Source: Moritella yayanosii (GTDB lineage Bacteria > Pseudomonadota > Gammaproteobacteria > Enterobacterales > Moritellaceae). Taken from it: DNA of 64,000 nt. The notes below the pieces were generated by a model. It did not search any database, was not told the DNA's origin, and saw nothing but the letters and a program-made list of their open reading frames with translations. The stretch is taken from contig NZ_LS483250.1 of the NCBI RefSeq assembly GCF_900465055.1, positions 4,030,001-4,094,000 of the forward strand. The letters are read 5' to 3'. This document shows, piece after piece, positions 18,915-27,014 of the stretch; within the stretch, counting starts at the first letter, position 1, and every line of letters starts with the position of its first letter. Position numbers and translations under genes: made by a program.

Positions 18915-19694
18915 GTGAGACAGAATACACGTCATCAAAAAATAATTTCGCTGGTTAAGAAAGAAGGATTTGTCAGTACTGAAGTGCTAGTAGAGCATTT
19001 TTCAGTCAGCCCACAGACAATACGTCGAGACTTAAATGAATTGGCAAAAAATAATTTAGTACGTCGTCATCACGGCGGCGCATCACTATTAGAGAGCAGT
19101 GTTGTTAACGATTCATACGTTAATCGTAAGCAAAAAACAGCCAAAGAAAAAATGAAAATAGCGCAAGCGATGGCTGAGTTAATACCTGATGGTTCATCGA
19201 TGTTTATTGATATTGGTACCACGTCTGAAGCATTAGCGCGTGCATTATTAAATCATAACAATTTACGCATTGTGACTAATAATCTAAATGTAGCCACTAT
19301 TTTGATGCAAAAACCCGACTTCAGAGTCATTGTTGCTGGTGGTGAAGTCCGCAATAAAGATGCCGGTGTGGTTGGCGAAGCAACCGTGGATTTTATTAAA
19401 CAGTTTAGAATGGATTTTGGCATCGTTACCATCAGTGGTTTAGATATGGATGGTTCACTATTAGACTTTGATTATCAGGAAGTGCGGGTAACGCAAGCGA
19501 TTATCGAATGCTCGCAAGAAGTATTTTTACCAGTTGATCATACTAAGTTTGGCCGTCATGCGATGGTGAATATTGGTAATGTAAATCAGGTAAATAAATT
19601 GTTTACCGATATTGAGCCACCAGAAGAGCTCGCTAAGTTATTAAAATTGCATCAAGTTGAGTCAATAGTCTGTGACATGAATCCAAAGAGTTAG
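18915..19694 (+). CDS. glpR: GlpR, glycerol-3-phosphate regulon repressor (DeoR family)
   Basis: 259 residues. The N-terminal winged HTH is STEVLVEHFSVSPQTIRRDL followed by NELAKNNLVRRHHGGASL. The C-terminal sugar-phosphate sensor domain has FIDIGTTSEALARALL, IVTNNLNVATILM, VAGGEVRNKDAGVVGEAT and PVDHTKFGRHAMVNIG. Near-identity of these blocks with E. coli GlpR supports the name. The GTG at 18915 was selected because VRQNTRHQKII aligns with the E. coli start and AGGGAG lies upstream; an earlier ATG at 18885 would add ten odd residues. No glp gene is adjacent. Confidence 0.92.
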   Translation: MRQNTRHQKIISLVKKEGFVSTEVLVEHFSVSPQTIRRDLNELAKNNLVRRHHGGASLLESSVVNDSYVNRKQKTAKEKMKIAQAMAELIPDGSSMFIDIGTTSEALARALLNHNNLRIVTNNLNVATILMQKPDFRVIVAGGEVRNKDAGVVGEATVDFIKQFRMDFGIVTISGLDMDGSLLDFDYQEVRVTQAIIECSQEVFLPVDHTKFGRHAMVNIGNVNQVNKLFTDIEPPEELAKLLKLHQVESIVCDMNPKS

Positions 19695-19742
19695 AACGTT
19701 AGAGAGTTAGATAGTCAAATAATTTAGAGAAGGGAGTATCTC

Positions 19743-20507
19743 GTGATCCGTGTTGTTTTTAATCAAAAAGGTGGCGTAGGTAAATCTACGATCTGTAGTA
19801 ATTTGGCTGCGATTGCTGCCTCGCAAGGCAAGCGTACCCTGATTATTGATTTAGATAGTCAATGTGATACCAGTGCTTATTTATTAGGAAACGATTATAA
19901 GGTTGAGTTTAGTGCTGCAGAATTTTTTGAGCAGACATTAAATATTATTATGAAAGGGCGACCTTATAATGATTTTATCACGCCGACGCCATTTCCTAAT
20001 CTTGCCATTATGCCAGCGTCAGAATTGCTGGGTGAATTGATTGTTAAATTAGAACAACGTCATAAGATCTATAAATTACGTGATGCCATGGTGAAGTTAA
20101 GGCGTGATTATGATGAGATTTACATCGATACGCCGCCTGCATTTAACTTTTATAGTTTGTCGGCCTTGATTGCCGCTGATTCCTGTTTGATCCCCTTCGA
20201 TTGTGATGACTTCTCACGTCGTGGCTTATACAGTTTGTTAGCCAATATCGAAGAAACACGACAGGATCACAATGATAAATTACGGATAGAAGGGATTGTG
20301 GTTAATCAGTTTCAAGCGCAAGCTAGTTTACCTAAAAAACTGGTTGCAGAATTAAGAGCGGAAAATTTACCGATTTTAAATACCCTGATCCACAGTTCTG
20401 TGAAAGTAAAAGAATCACATAATATCTCTCAACCCTTGATCAATTGTGCGCCTAAGCATAAAGTGACGCTGCAATTTTGCGAACTCTACGCTGAGATCTC
20501 GGCTTAA
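19743..20507 (+). CDS. ParA-family ATPase
   Basis: 254 residues, deviant Walker ATPase of the ParA/Soj type. Walker A is KGGVGKST (residues 8-15) with the signature first Lys, Walker A' is IIDLDSQCDTSAYLLG, and Walker B is YIDTPPAFNF. The start is GTG at 19743 with AGGGAG upstream. There is no parB or centromere-like repeat beside it, so a chromosome- or plasmid-partition role is not shown; orphan ParAs also position other cargo. It lies 48 bases after glpR on the same strand and might be cotranscribed. Confidence 0.85.
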   Translation: MIRVVFNQKGGVGKSTICSNLAAIAASQGKRTLIIDLDSQCDTSAYLLGNDYKVEFSAAEFFEQTLNIIMKGRPYNDFITPTPFPNLAIMPASELLGELIVKLEQRHKIYKLRDAMVKLRRDYDEIYIDTPPAFNFYSLSALIAADSCLIPFDCDDFSRRGLYSLLANIEETRQDHNDKLRIEGIVVNQFQAQASLPKKLVAELRAENLPILNTLIHSSVKVKESHNISQPLINCAPKHKVTLQFCELYAEISA

Positions 20508-20688
20508 TGACTAGGCTGAAGTTTGCTGCACAATAGTAATTAAGTGACGGTAAATTATATTTGACGTAGCTTGGATCATTTTCCTCATACTCTTCATGTT
20601 AGTACTAAGTGTGAGTATCTTTTATTAAAAATCTTTTTAGACAGGGTAGTGCTAAGCGCTGTGAGTCTAAGTTGTAAGTAAGGTGTTT

Positions 20689-21591
20689 ATGACTGTCAGA
20701 ATCAATGATTTGGAATCATTTTTTCGTAATATACAAAAAACGATTATCGCTGTTTTCCAGGCTGAAGAAACCAAAGGCGAGTTTGTTGCAGATAATTGGA
20801 CTAGCCATTTAGGCCAAGGTACAAGTTGTGTATTACGTGATGGTGAAGTATATGAAAGTGCGGGGGTGAACTTTTCGATGGTGAGCGGCGATAAATTACC
20901 AGCTGCTGCATCGGCTAAGCGTCCACAGTTTACCGGTATGTCATATCAAGCAATGGGGGTATCTGTAGTTGTGCATCCGCGTAATCCACATGCCCCGACA
21001 AGTCATGCCAATGTACGAATGTTTATAGTGACTGATAACGACGGCCAACAGCACTGGTGGTTAGGGGGTGGTTTTGATCTCACGCCAATTCATTTATATG
21101 CCGATGACGCGCGTCATTTTCATACCGCTGCGCGTGATGCCGTTGCGCCATTTGGCGATGATTTGTATGAAAAATTCAAACAAGACGCAGATGAATACTT
21201 CTATATGCCACACCGTGAAGAATATCGTGGTATCGGCGGCATTATTTATGATGATCTGAATGAATGGGATATCGAGAAAAGTTTAAATTTTATCGAGTCG
21301 GTTGCGAAGGGTTATACACAAGCTTACGCGCCAATCATTGCCAAACGTAAAAATCAGCCGTATACAGAACAAGAGCGTGAGTTCCAATTATTCCGTCGTA
21401 CCCGTTATGTGGAGTTTAATTTGATTGTTGATCGCGGCACTATTTTTGGTTTGCAAAGTAAAGGCCGTACCAAATCAATTTTGATGTCGATGCCGCCACT
21501 CGCTAGTTGGCACTATGATGATTTAGAGCCGCAGAACGACGCGCAGAAAGCGTTAGTAAAAGTAGTGAATGAACCACAAAGCTGGTTGTAA
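20689..21591 (+). CDS. hemF: HemF, oxygen-dependent coproporphyrinogen III oxidase
   Basis: Converts coproporphyrinogen III to protoporphyrinogen IX with O2 in haem synthesis. 300 residues, matching E. coli HemF (299). Family blocks include GGVNFSMVSG-type text (AGVNFSMVSGDKLPAAASAK), HPRNPHAPTSHANVRMF, WWLGGGFDLTPIHLYADDAR, RYVEFNLIVDRGTIFGL and GRTKSILMSMPPLASWHYD. The ATG at 20689 follows AAGG and was preferred over the GTG at 20683. It has its own terminator and is presumably cytoplasmic. Confidence 0.96.
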   Translation: MTVRINDLESFFRNIQKTIIAVFQAEETKGEFVADNWTSHLGQGTSCVLRDGEVYESAGVNFSMVSGDKLPAAASAKRPQFTGMSYQAMGVSVVVHPRNPHAPTSHANVRMFIVTDNDGQQHWWLGGGFDLTPIHLYADDARHFHTAARDAVAPFGDDLYEKFKQDADEYFYMPHREEYRGIGGIIYDDLNEWDIEKSLNFIESVAKGYTQAYAPIIAKRKNQPYTEQEREFQLFRRTRYVEFNLIVDRGTIFGLQSKGRTKSILMSMPPLASWHYDDLEPQNDAQKALVKVVNEPQSWL

Positions 21592-21600
21592 TATCTTATT

Positions 21601-21628
21601 AAAACCACGCTTAACGGCGTGGTTTTTT
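21601..21628 (+). terminator. hemF terminator
   Basis: AAAACCACGC (21601-21610) pairs with GCGTGGTTTT (21617-21626), followed by further T. A typical intrinsic terminator, 10 bases after the hemF stop. Confidence 0.88.
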
Positions 21629-21675
21629 CATTCTATCTCTTTCAGTTTAATCTTTATGATAAAGTGGAGTTAATT

Positions 21676-23295
21676 ATGCGAATTATAGTTCTATTATTGT
21701 TACTGGTTTCCAACCTGGCGGTTGCACAAACAACATCGCCACAAATTGATAAGCTCAATCAACTCGATAAAGAAATATCCGTGCTATATGGCGAATCAAA
21801 AACGATGTTAGGCTCAACCAGAGATGTTGTGCGATTACAGTTATTAAAAAAAAATGATGCGCTGCGAGACGTTATTCAAGCGCTTATTGAGCAGCGTTCG
21901 GATGATGATCACGATATTTTATTAAAGCAGGTTAATCAGCAGGTGAAGTTTATTGCTGATGCGTCAACGTATCTGTTGAATAAGATCGCAACGACTGAAA
22001 CGACGTTAGAAAAAGAAACCAATGAAGGTAAATTATTAGCACAAAAAACACTGGATGAATCACGTCGTTTTTCAATGCTATTGTTAGCGGAACAGTGGAC
22101 CAATTATCAATGGCTGAAATTACTCAATCAACCTTCGCCTGCATCAGAACAAGCCTTAATCAATGATGTTGAGCATCGCCTTGAGTTTATGTCAGCCTCG
22201 TTAATCTTTGATAGTCAGCAGGAAGCATTGTTGAATAACCAGCTTGAGTCGGCTACGGAAGGTGAAAAATCGACAATACAGCTTGAGCATATCCTTACGC
22301 AACGTAAAGTGAATAACGACATCAGTACGTTACAGTTTTTGGTGACGCTTGCTGATAAAATGACGTTAGATACAACGCAATATAAACAGCAGATTTTTGA
22401 AGCAACAGGAACCCTGACTGACGAGTTACTTAATGTTGATCTTATCTTGTCGATCATCTCGAGTTGGGGTGAAGGCTCTGGTCAGTGGTTAGCGGATAAT
22501 GCCCCTGAGTTGTTATTTAAAGTATTGATCTTTATTGCTATCATTCTTACGTTCCGTTGGCTGAAGAAAATAACCCGTAAAATAGTAAAGCGAGCTGTTT
22601 CGTCGCCTAACTTACAATTATCGAGATTGATACAAGATTTCTTCACTTCAATGTCGGGTAATATAGTGTTTGCGATAGGTTTGCTTATCGCATTGTCGCA
22701 AGTCGGGTTTGATTTAACGCCAATATTAACTGGTTTTGGTGTGGCGGGATTAGTGATAGGTTTTGCGTTGCAAGATACCTTGTCTAATTTTGCGTCTGGC
22801 ATGATGCTATTAATTTATCGTCCATTTGATGAAGGTGATTTTGTTGAAGCGGGTGGGGTATCAGGTAAAGTTGCGCACATGAGCTTAGTCAATACCACGA
22901 TTAAGACCTTTGATAATCAAGTTATTATTGTGCCGAACAGTAAGATCTGGGGAGATATTATTAAGAACGTAACACATGAAAGCGTTCGTCGTGTTGATAT
23001 GGTGTTTGGTATTGGTTATAGCGATGATATCGTGTTGGCTGAAACTGTACTCGCTGATATCGTACAGTCACATGCTGCGGTATTAAAGGATCCTGAAGCG
23101 GTGATCAAGCTGCATACGCTGAATACCTCGTCGGTTGATTTTATTGTTCGTCCTTGGGTTAAAACAGAAGATTATTGGGGTGTGTACTGGGATATCACCC
23201 GTGAAGTGAAGATCCGCTTTGATAAAGAAGGCTTATCTATTCCATTTCCACAACAAGATGTACATCTGCACATGGTAGAAAAACCAGCTAAATAA
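21676..23295 (+). CDS. MscS-family mechanosensitive ion channel with long periplasmic N-terminus
   Basis: 539 residues. MRIIVLLLLLVSNLAVAQTT is a signal peptide. Residues of about 25-260 form a helical, coiled periplasmic domain, followed by three membrane helices (LLFKVLIFIAIILTFRW; GNIVFAIGLLIALSQVGFDL; ILTGFGVAGLVIGFALQDTL). The pore helix and MscS cytoplasmic beta domain follow (NFASGMMLLIYRPFDEGDFV; IKTFDNQVIIVPNSKIWGDI). The ATG at 21676 gives a proper signal sequence; upstream starts lie inside the hemF terminator region. It should act as an osmotic safety valve. Confidence 0.88.
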   Translation: MRIIVLLLLLVSNLAVAQTTSPQIDKLNQLDKEISVLYGESKTMLGSTRDVVRLQLLKKNDALRDVIQALIEQRSDDDHDILLKQVNQQVKFIADASTYLLNKIATTETTLEKETNEGKLLAQKTLDESRRFSMLLLAEQWTNYQWLKLLNQPSPASEQALINDVEHRLEFMSASLIFDSQQEALLNNQLESATEGEKSTIQLEHILTQRKVNNDISTLQFLVTLADKMTLDTTQYKQQIFEATGTLTDELLNVDLILSIISSWGEGSGQWLADNAPELLFKVLIFIAIILTFRWLKKITRKIVKRAVSSPNLQLSRLIQDFFTSMSGNIVFAIGLLIALSQVGFDLTPILTGFGVAGLVIGFALQDTLSNFASGMMLLIYRPFDEGDFVEAGGVSGKVAHMSLVNTTIKTFDNQVIIVPNSKIWGDIIKNVTHESVRRVDMVFGIGYSDDIVLAETVLADIVQSHAAVLKDPEAVIKLHTLNTSSVDFIVRPWVKTEDYWGVYWDITREVKIRFDKEGLSIPFPQQDVHLHMVEKPAK

Positions 23296-23322
23296 ATTAT
23301 AAAATTTCGAATATGTATGATG

Positions 23323-23360
23323 AATGCGTCTAACTTTAAAGTGAGTTTAGGCGCATTTTT
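23323..23360. terminator. Bidirectional terminator between mscS-like gene and nudL
   Basis: AATGCGTCTAA (from 23323) pairs with TTAGGCGCATT (to 23357) with one G-T mismatch, followed by TTT. The genes on either side converge here. Confidence 0.65.
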
Positions 23361-23382
23361 ATGAGATGTTAATTGTTAATTG

Positions 23383-23952
23383 TTAATTGGCACGGATGTG
23401 TTTTGAAAAGTCTTTGATGATCGCTGCTGTCGTGCCCCATATCGGATACTTACCCCAAGGCATGAACGTCACTTCGCGGTATTTCCCTTTAAATAAACTC
23501 TTTTCGATAATATGATTATCATCATCTAGTAAAAAAGAGAGTGGTACTTCAAAAACTTCATCTACTTCATTAGGATCAATCTTAGATTGATAATCACTAT
23601 CAACTAAGGCAACGACAGGCGTAACATAATAGCGGCTGATAGTGGCTCTACTTGGTAGCGTACCTAATACGGTGATCTTATCGGCTGGAATGCCAATTTC
23701 TTCATGGGTTTCACGCAATGCGGTGGCGATGGATGAGCTATCGGTTTTTTCTGTTTTGCCACCCGGTAAGGCTATTTGGCCACTGTGGTGACGCAAGTGT
23801 GAAGCTCGACGAGTGAGAATTAGGTTAAGTTGTTGGTCGCGTTCGACAATGGGAAACAGCACCGCAGCGGGCGTAAAAAATTTGCTGAATTTACTCTCGG
23901 GTGCTGAAAGTGGTGATAACACAAAGCGTGATGTTAAAGAGTTAATATCCAT
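23383..23952 (-). CDS. nudL: NudL-type CoA pyrophosphatase (Nudix)
   Basis: 189-residue Nudix hydrolase. The Nudix box is GGKTEKTDSSSIATALRETH followed by EEIGI, preceded by the CoA-pyrophosphatase signature RRASHLRHHSGQIALPGG (LLTxRSxxxRxHxGQxxFPGG type). The Asp in place of the usual Glu after the box glycine is normal in NudL. The product would cleave CoA and related pyrophosphates. In E. coli nudL follows pabB directly; here the two stay in that order and strand but are separated by the 38.7-kb prophage. The promoter it now uses is unclear. Confidence 0.88.
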   Translation of the reverse strand: MDINSLTSRFVLSPLSAPESKFSKFFTPAAVLFPIVERDQQLNLILTRRASHLRHHSGQIALPGGKTEKTDSSSIATALRETHEEIGIPADKITVLGTLPSRATISRYYVTPVVALVDSDYQSKIDPNEVDEVFEVPLSFLLDDDNHIIEKSLFKGKYREVTFMPWGKYPIWGTTAAIIKDFSKHIRAN

Positions 23953-23981
23953 ATACGTCCTTGCAACTTACTTGTATTGAT

Positions 23982-24011
23982 TACTTTAATTAGTGGCGAC
24001 TAATTAAAGTA
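23982..24011. repeat. 13-base perfect inverted repeat upstream of nudL
   Basis: TACTTTAATTAGT (23982-23994) and ACTAATTAAAGTA (23999-24011) are exact reverse complements around the loop GGCG. It lies 30 bases upstream of nudL and touches the left attachment repeat. It could be an operator, the remains of a pabB transcript hairpin, or an integrase-related site. Confidence 0.7.
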
Positions 24012-24024
24012 TAGGTAATATTTT
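24004..24024. other. Left prophage attachment site (attL), copy of the pabB 3' end
   Basis: TTAAAG-T-ATAGGTAATAT-T-TT matches TTAAAG-A-ATAGGTAATAT-C-TT at 62692-62712, 19 of 21 bases with an 11-base identical core. On the minus strand both read KILPIL then stop, the PabB C-terminus. The copy beside nudL is what integration into the 3' end of pabB would leave. A second candidate core, TCAATGACTTAC (24060-24071 and 62670-62681), is discussed separately. Confidence 0.6.
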
Positions 24025-24089
24025 ACCTGTGATTAATTTGTGTTTTATTGTCATTATAATCAATGACTTACGTTTTACTTGTTTTGTGG

Positions 24090-24105
24090 TGGCGATTAAG
24101 TGGCG
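24090..24105. promoter_or_regulatory. Left pair of TGGCG repeats, likely integrase arm sites
   Basis: TGGCGATTA starts at 24090 and TGGCGATTG at 24101, an 11-base period. A matching pair with the same period occurs at the other prophage end (62564 and 62575). Paired short repeats on both arms of attP are the usual layout of arm-type integrase binding sites. No footprint exists to confirm it. Confidence 0.5.
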
Positions 24106-24115
24106 ATTGAGTTCG

Positions 24116-25141
24116 CTAACCGCCATTTTTTTTCTTCATCTCAATTGGATTAAGCAATATCGCATCATTCAAATGTGATGGTGCAAAATGAGAATATGCC
24201 ATCGTTTGTTTAATATTAGTATGGCCTAAAATTTGTTGCAATACTAAGATATTACCTCCATTCATCATAAAATGACTTGCAAATGTATGCCGTAATATGT
24301 GGGTGGCCTGTCCTTTTGGCAATTCATCTATGCTACTTCTTATCCTATTCCTAATGTCATTGTAAGTGCAGGAAAATAATTGCCCTGCAGCATCGCTATG
24401 TATTTCGTCGTATAAGTCTTTTGAGATGGGTACCGTTCTGTTGCGTTTGCCTTTCGTGTTGGTAAAAGTGATCTTGTATTTTGATAACTGAGTCACATTT
24501 AAATTCACCGCTTCCATCACTCGACTGCCTGTTGATAGGCAAATTTTGATCACTCGGCTAACATCTCTATCAAGTGGGGTCGGGTTGATATCATCCAGCA
24601 AGATATCTATTTGCTTGTTATTTAAAAAGGAAGGTGGTTTCTCTTCAAGTTTAAACTTCTTTAGTTTGATAAATGGGTTTGGCAGTTTCCACTCATCCAT
24701 TTTTATCAGCTCATTGAAAACGGTATTCAATATTGTTATCTCATAATTATGTGTTGATTTTGCTAATGAGTATTCACTGTTACGAACCGATAAGCGTGTT
24801 GCACGATAATGAACATAATCATTGGCAGTTAATTCAGCAGCAACAGGGTTATTTAACTGCTCACAGATGACTTTCAGTCTGCTATATGAGTGGTCCCCGC
24901 TTTTTAGATTTTTGCCGTGTAGCATGTGCCACAGTTCGATTAATTCAAGTAGAAGTCGTTTATCTTTCTTTATTCCCAACCATGGTTTCTTTTCGGCTTC
25001 TCTTATAGTGTGATGCTCAAAAGCAGTGGCTTCACTTTTTGTGGCAAAGCGCTTTCTAATACGGCGACCAGCAGTCCCGTTGGGATAGCATTCGCATAGC
25101 CAAGGCTTTTTGTTGCCATCTTTGAGATTACGAACAGACAT
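24116..25141 (-). CDS. int: P2-type tyrosine integrase
   Basis: 341 residues. The arm-binding N-terminus is MSVRNLKDGNKKPWLCECYP with RRIRKRFATKSEATAFEHHT. The core-binding SAM-like domain occupies about residues 60-150. The catalytic domain has Arg in STGSRVMEAVNL, HILRHTFASHF (HxxR), and LGHTNIKQTMAYSHF with the nucleophilic Tyr. The ATG at 25139-25141 was preferred over an upstream start at 25180 because P2-type integrases begin MxxxxLxDGxxxxW. It reads toward the attachment site, as usual. It catalyses integration, and excision together with Cox. Confidence 0.94.
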   Translation of the reverse strand: MSVRNLKDGNKKPWLCECYPNGTAGRRIRKRFATKSEATAFEHHTIREAEKKPWLGIKKDKRLLLELIELWHMLHGKNLKSGDHSYSRLKVICEQLNNPVAAELTANDYVHYRATRLSVRNSEYSLAKSTHNYEITILNTVFNELIKMDEWKLPNPFIKLKKFKLEEKPPSFLNNKQIDILLDDINPTPLDRDVSRVIKICLSTGSRVMEAVNLNVTQLSKYKITFTNTKGKRNRTVPISKDLYDEIHSDAAGQLFSCTYNDIRNRIRSSIDELPKGQATHILRHTFASHFMMNGGNILVLQQILGHTNIKQTMAYSHFAPSHLNDAILLNPIEMKKKNGG

Positions 25142-25398
25142 GGCGGGCTTCCTATAACGTGTAAAAAGTATATCTGACATTATAAGTTACAATCACTGTT
25201 TTTATATACAGTTATAATGTTTATTGCAGAAGTAAGCTATGTTTGATCACAGGTAAATAAACATGGTTTTTTTTCACGAACGATGTGATAAGACCTTATT
25301 CCTATTTTTTCATCGTCGAAGCGTAGATGTCGTACGAATTTTTAAGCTGCCTAACTACATTAGCGTAACTGCGAATCCAGATAAGAGATAATAAAGCA

Positions 25399-25469
25399 AT
25401 GACGAAGCCAGTTATCAACAGAAATTACGCCCTGGACGTTTTACCATCGCACCGATGTTGGATTGGACA
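25399..25469 (+). pseudogene. Scar of the 5' end of dusA
   Basis: The frame starting at 25419 reads QKLRPGRFTIAPMLDWT and then a stop. GRFTIAPMLDWT is the hallmark N-terminal block of tRNA-dihydrouridine synthase A (E. coli GRFSVAPMLDWT). An ATG at 25399 (MTKPVI...) lies one frame away, as if one base were lost. Homology stops at the Thr codon. The 5' end of dusA is a known integration hotspot for phages and islands. The surrounding 25181-25755 non-coding stretch holds nothing else I recognise except short palindromes. Confidence 0.65.
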
Positions 25470-25755
25470 TAATTTCAGTTTGCGTAAGGCATTGTGGTTA
25501 CTGAAGGGCTATAGGTGTACTGAGTTATCCTAGGGGCTCTATTCTAATCGTTGCAACAGAAATGTTCTATATCTGATATAGCACCTGGTTATTAGCTTGA
25601 TCTTGGTGGCATAAGAACAAATAGTTTGCTATTTTTGTTGCATTAGAACAAGCGAACGCTTATATTTTAATTACGTTTACTACATATCCAGTTAATTTTA
25701 TTAGATTTTATTTTTCATATCATGTAATATTCGCCCACAAAATAGAGGGTGAACT

Positions 25756-25971
25756 ATGGCTATCGACATCGCAGAAGTGTGTGGAAATATGACTTCAGAA
25801 ATTATTACAACGTTAATGGAATTCTATAAAACAGTGAACACATCAAATGAGATATTAGGATCGATAGTTATTATTGCTTTTATTGCGTTTCCTTTTTATA
25901 TTATCTATTGCCTTAAAAATAATCACGTTGCCAAAACTTTCACTTCTATGTTCGGAAATAACGGAGGGTAA
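25756..25971 (+). CDS. Small membrane protein, prophage accessory
   Basis: 71 residues with one clear membrane helix, ILGSIVIIAFIAFPFYIIYC (about residues 33-52), a short acidic N-terminus and a basic C-terminal tail (LKNNHVAKTFTSMFGNNGG). GAGGGTGA upstream gives a plausible ribosome site. The stop codon abuts the next start directly (TAAATG), so it is cotranscribed with the following membrane-protein gene. I do not recognise the family. Its position between integrase and repressor is typical for lysogenic-conversion genes. Confidence 0.65.
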   Translation: MAIDIAEVCGNMTSEIITTLMEFYKTVNTSNEILGSIVIIAFIAFPFYIIYCLKNNHVAKTFTSMFGNNGG

Positions 25972-26502
25972 ATGATGACAGATCTTTTCGTTGTAACATG
26001 TGCTTTATTAGTTGTTGGTGTTATGTACTTACCACTTATTGGAGCACAGAAAAAGTCTCTAACAATTTTTGGAAATCTGCAGGATAAAGCTACAAAATTT
26101 CGTTCGACACTAGACGATGATGATAAAATCGCTGACGTTAATTTGATGGTACGCTTTTCTCGTTCTTGGTTATTTTCTCTTACTTTTCTATTCGTAGGTC
26201 CGATATTAGCGTTAATAAATGAGCTGAACGTCAAAAAGAAAGCTAATGAATCAGCTGAGGAGGAAGAGATAACTTCTTTACTAGTTCAGTCCCTATTTTT
26301 TTCAAATCCATTAACAATGGGGTTAGCTTGCGTTCTGATTGTATTCAGTGTTGGTCTAGGTAAGATTATATTGTTTACGTTTCTTTCTTTCTGCTCACTA
26401 GGTGGTGATGGAAGTAAGCTAGATACGCTACCTTCTAAGCCCGCATATGAACTTGTTGTTAATCTATCATCTATATATAGAAATATTAGGTTCAGCCATT
26501 AA
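25972..26502 (+). CDS. Membrane protein of unknown function, prophage accessory
   Basis: 176 residues with about four hydrophobic segments: LFVVTCALLVVGVMYLPLIG, SWLFSLTFLFVGPILALI, PLTMGLACVLIVFSVGLG and IILFTFLSFCSL. A charged cytoplasmic loop (KKKANESAEEEE) sits in the middle. The start follows the previous stop directly with GGAGG upstream; a second ATG one codon later is also possible. A strong terminator follows. No family recognised. Together with the upstream 71-residue membrane protein it forms a two-gene unit that could affect superinfection, but that is only suggested by location. Confidence 0.65.
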   Translation: MMTDLFVVTCALLVVGVMYLPLIGAQKKSLTIFGNLQDKATKFRSTLDDDDKIADVNLMVRFSRSWLFSLTFLFVGPILALINELNVKKKANESAEEEEITSLLVQSLFFSNPLTMGLACVLIVFSVGLGKIILFTFLSFCSLGGDGSKLDTLPSKPAYELVVNLSSIYRNIRFSH

Positions 26503-26504
26503 TC

Positions 26505-26530
26505 AAAAAGGAGCCATCGGCTCCTTTTTA
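26505..26530 (+). terminator. Terminator of the membrane-protein pair
   Basis: AAAAAGGAGCC (26505-26515) and GGCTCCTTTTT (26519-26529) form a perfect 11-base stem with a 3-base loop, ending in T5. Strong intrinsic terminator. Confidence 0.92.
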
Positions 26531-26674
26531 GTATCCTCTCCATAGCAACCTTCAACATTCCCAACAACTTAAACCCCTACCCACCTCATTATTCTATTAA
26601 TCTCACAATCTGCACCACAAATCTAATGTATAGTTAAAGACTAACCACAAATGGCTATTTTATAAGGATGTTAA

Positions 26675-26935
26675 ATGGCGAGAAGAAAAGAAAATATCAT
26701 CGAGCAGCTCTCTGAGTTCACTGAGTGGTTTTGGGCTGTAGGTCTTGTTATTACTCTGGTTATGGCTGCGCTTACAGCTTTATCTATTAATTGGTGTTTA
26801 AGCAATAATCCATCTGGTTTTGTGGGTGACGCGATAGCCCCGATATTACTCATTCGGTGGCTAATGCCTGCAGTGCTGTCTGCGTTCACACTTTTTTTTG
26901 CAAATAAAGCTTATATTACATGGATGAACTCATAG
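26675..26935 (+). CDS. Small two-helix membrane protein, prophage accessory
   Basis: 86 residues starting MARRKENIIEQLSEFTEWFW. Two hydrophobic helices follow (AVGLVITLVMAALTALSINW; LLIRWLMPAVLSAFTLFFA) separated by a short polar loop. The basic start favours a cytoplasmic N-terminus. A weak AAGGATG precedes the ATG. It has its own upstream gap after the terminator, and a further 79 bases separate it from the DUF4041-like gene. Not recognised as a named family. Confidence 0.6.
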   Translation: MARRKENIIEQLSEFTEWFWAVGLVITLVMAALTALSINWCLSNNPSGFVGDAIAPILLIRWLMPAVLSAFTLFFANKAYITWMNS

Positions 26936-26953
26936 ATTATTAAACGTGCTGTT

Positions 26954-26967
26954 TAAAGTAGTACTTA
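26954..26967. promoter_or_regulatory. TAAAGTAGTACTT palindrome, copy 1
   Basis: TAAAGTA-G-TACTTA, about 48 bases before the ATG at 27015. The 13 bases TAAAGTAGTACTT recur at 38521-38533 before another unexplained prophage gene. It may be an operator shared by accessory genes. Confidence 0.4.
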
Positions 26968-27014
26968 ACTATTATTTGCAGTTACATTGTTACATTTAAA
27001 TTTAGAAGGTTGTT

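Noticed and set aside
19743-20507. Plasmid or island partition locus
   Set aside because: The ParA-like gene has no parB or iterons and lies among chromosomal housekeeping genes outside the prophage.
24060-24071. TCAATGACTTAC, also at 62670-62681, as the attachment core
   Set aside because: It is a perfect 12-base direct repeat, but it leaves the pabB-end copy at 24004-24024 unexplained. It is embedded in inverted repeats at both ends (GTCATT...AATGAC; AAGTCATTGA...TCAATGACTT), which fits binding sites inside the phage arms better. It remains the alternative if the pabB-tail match is coincidental.
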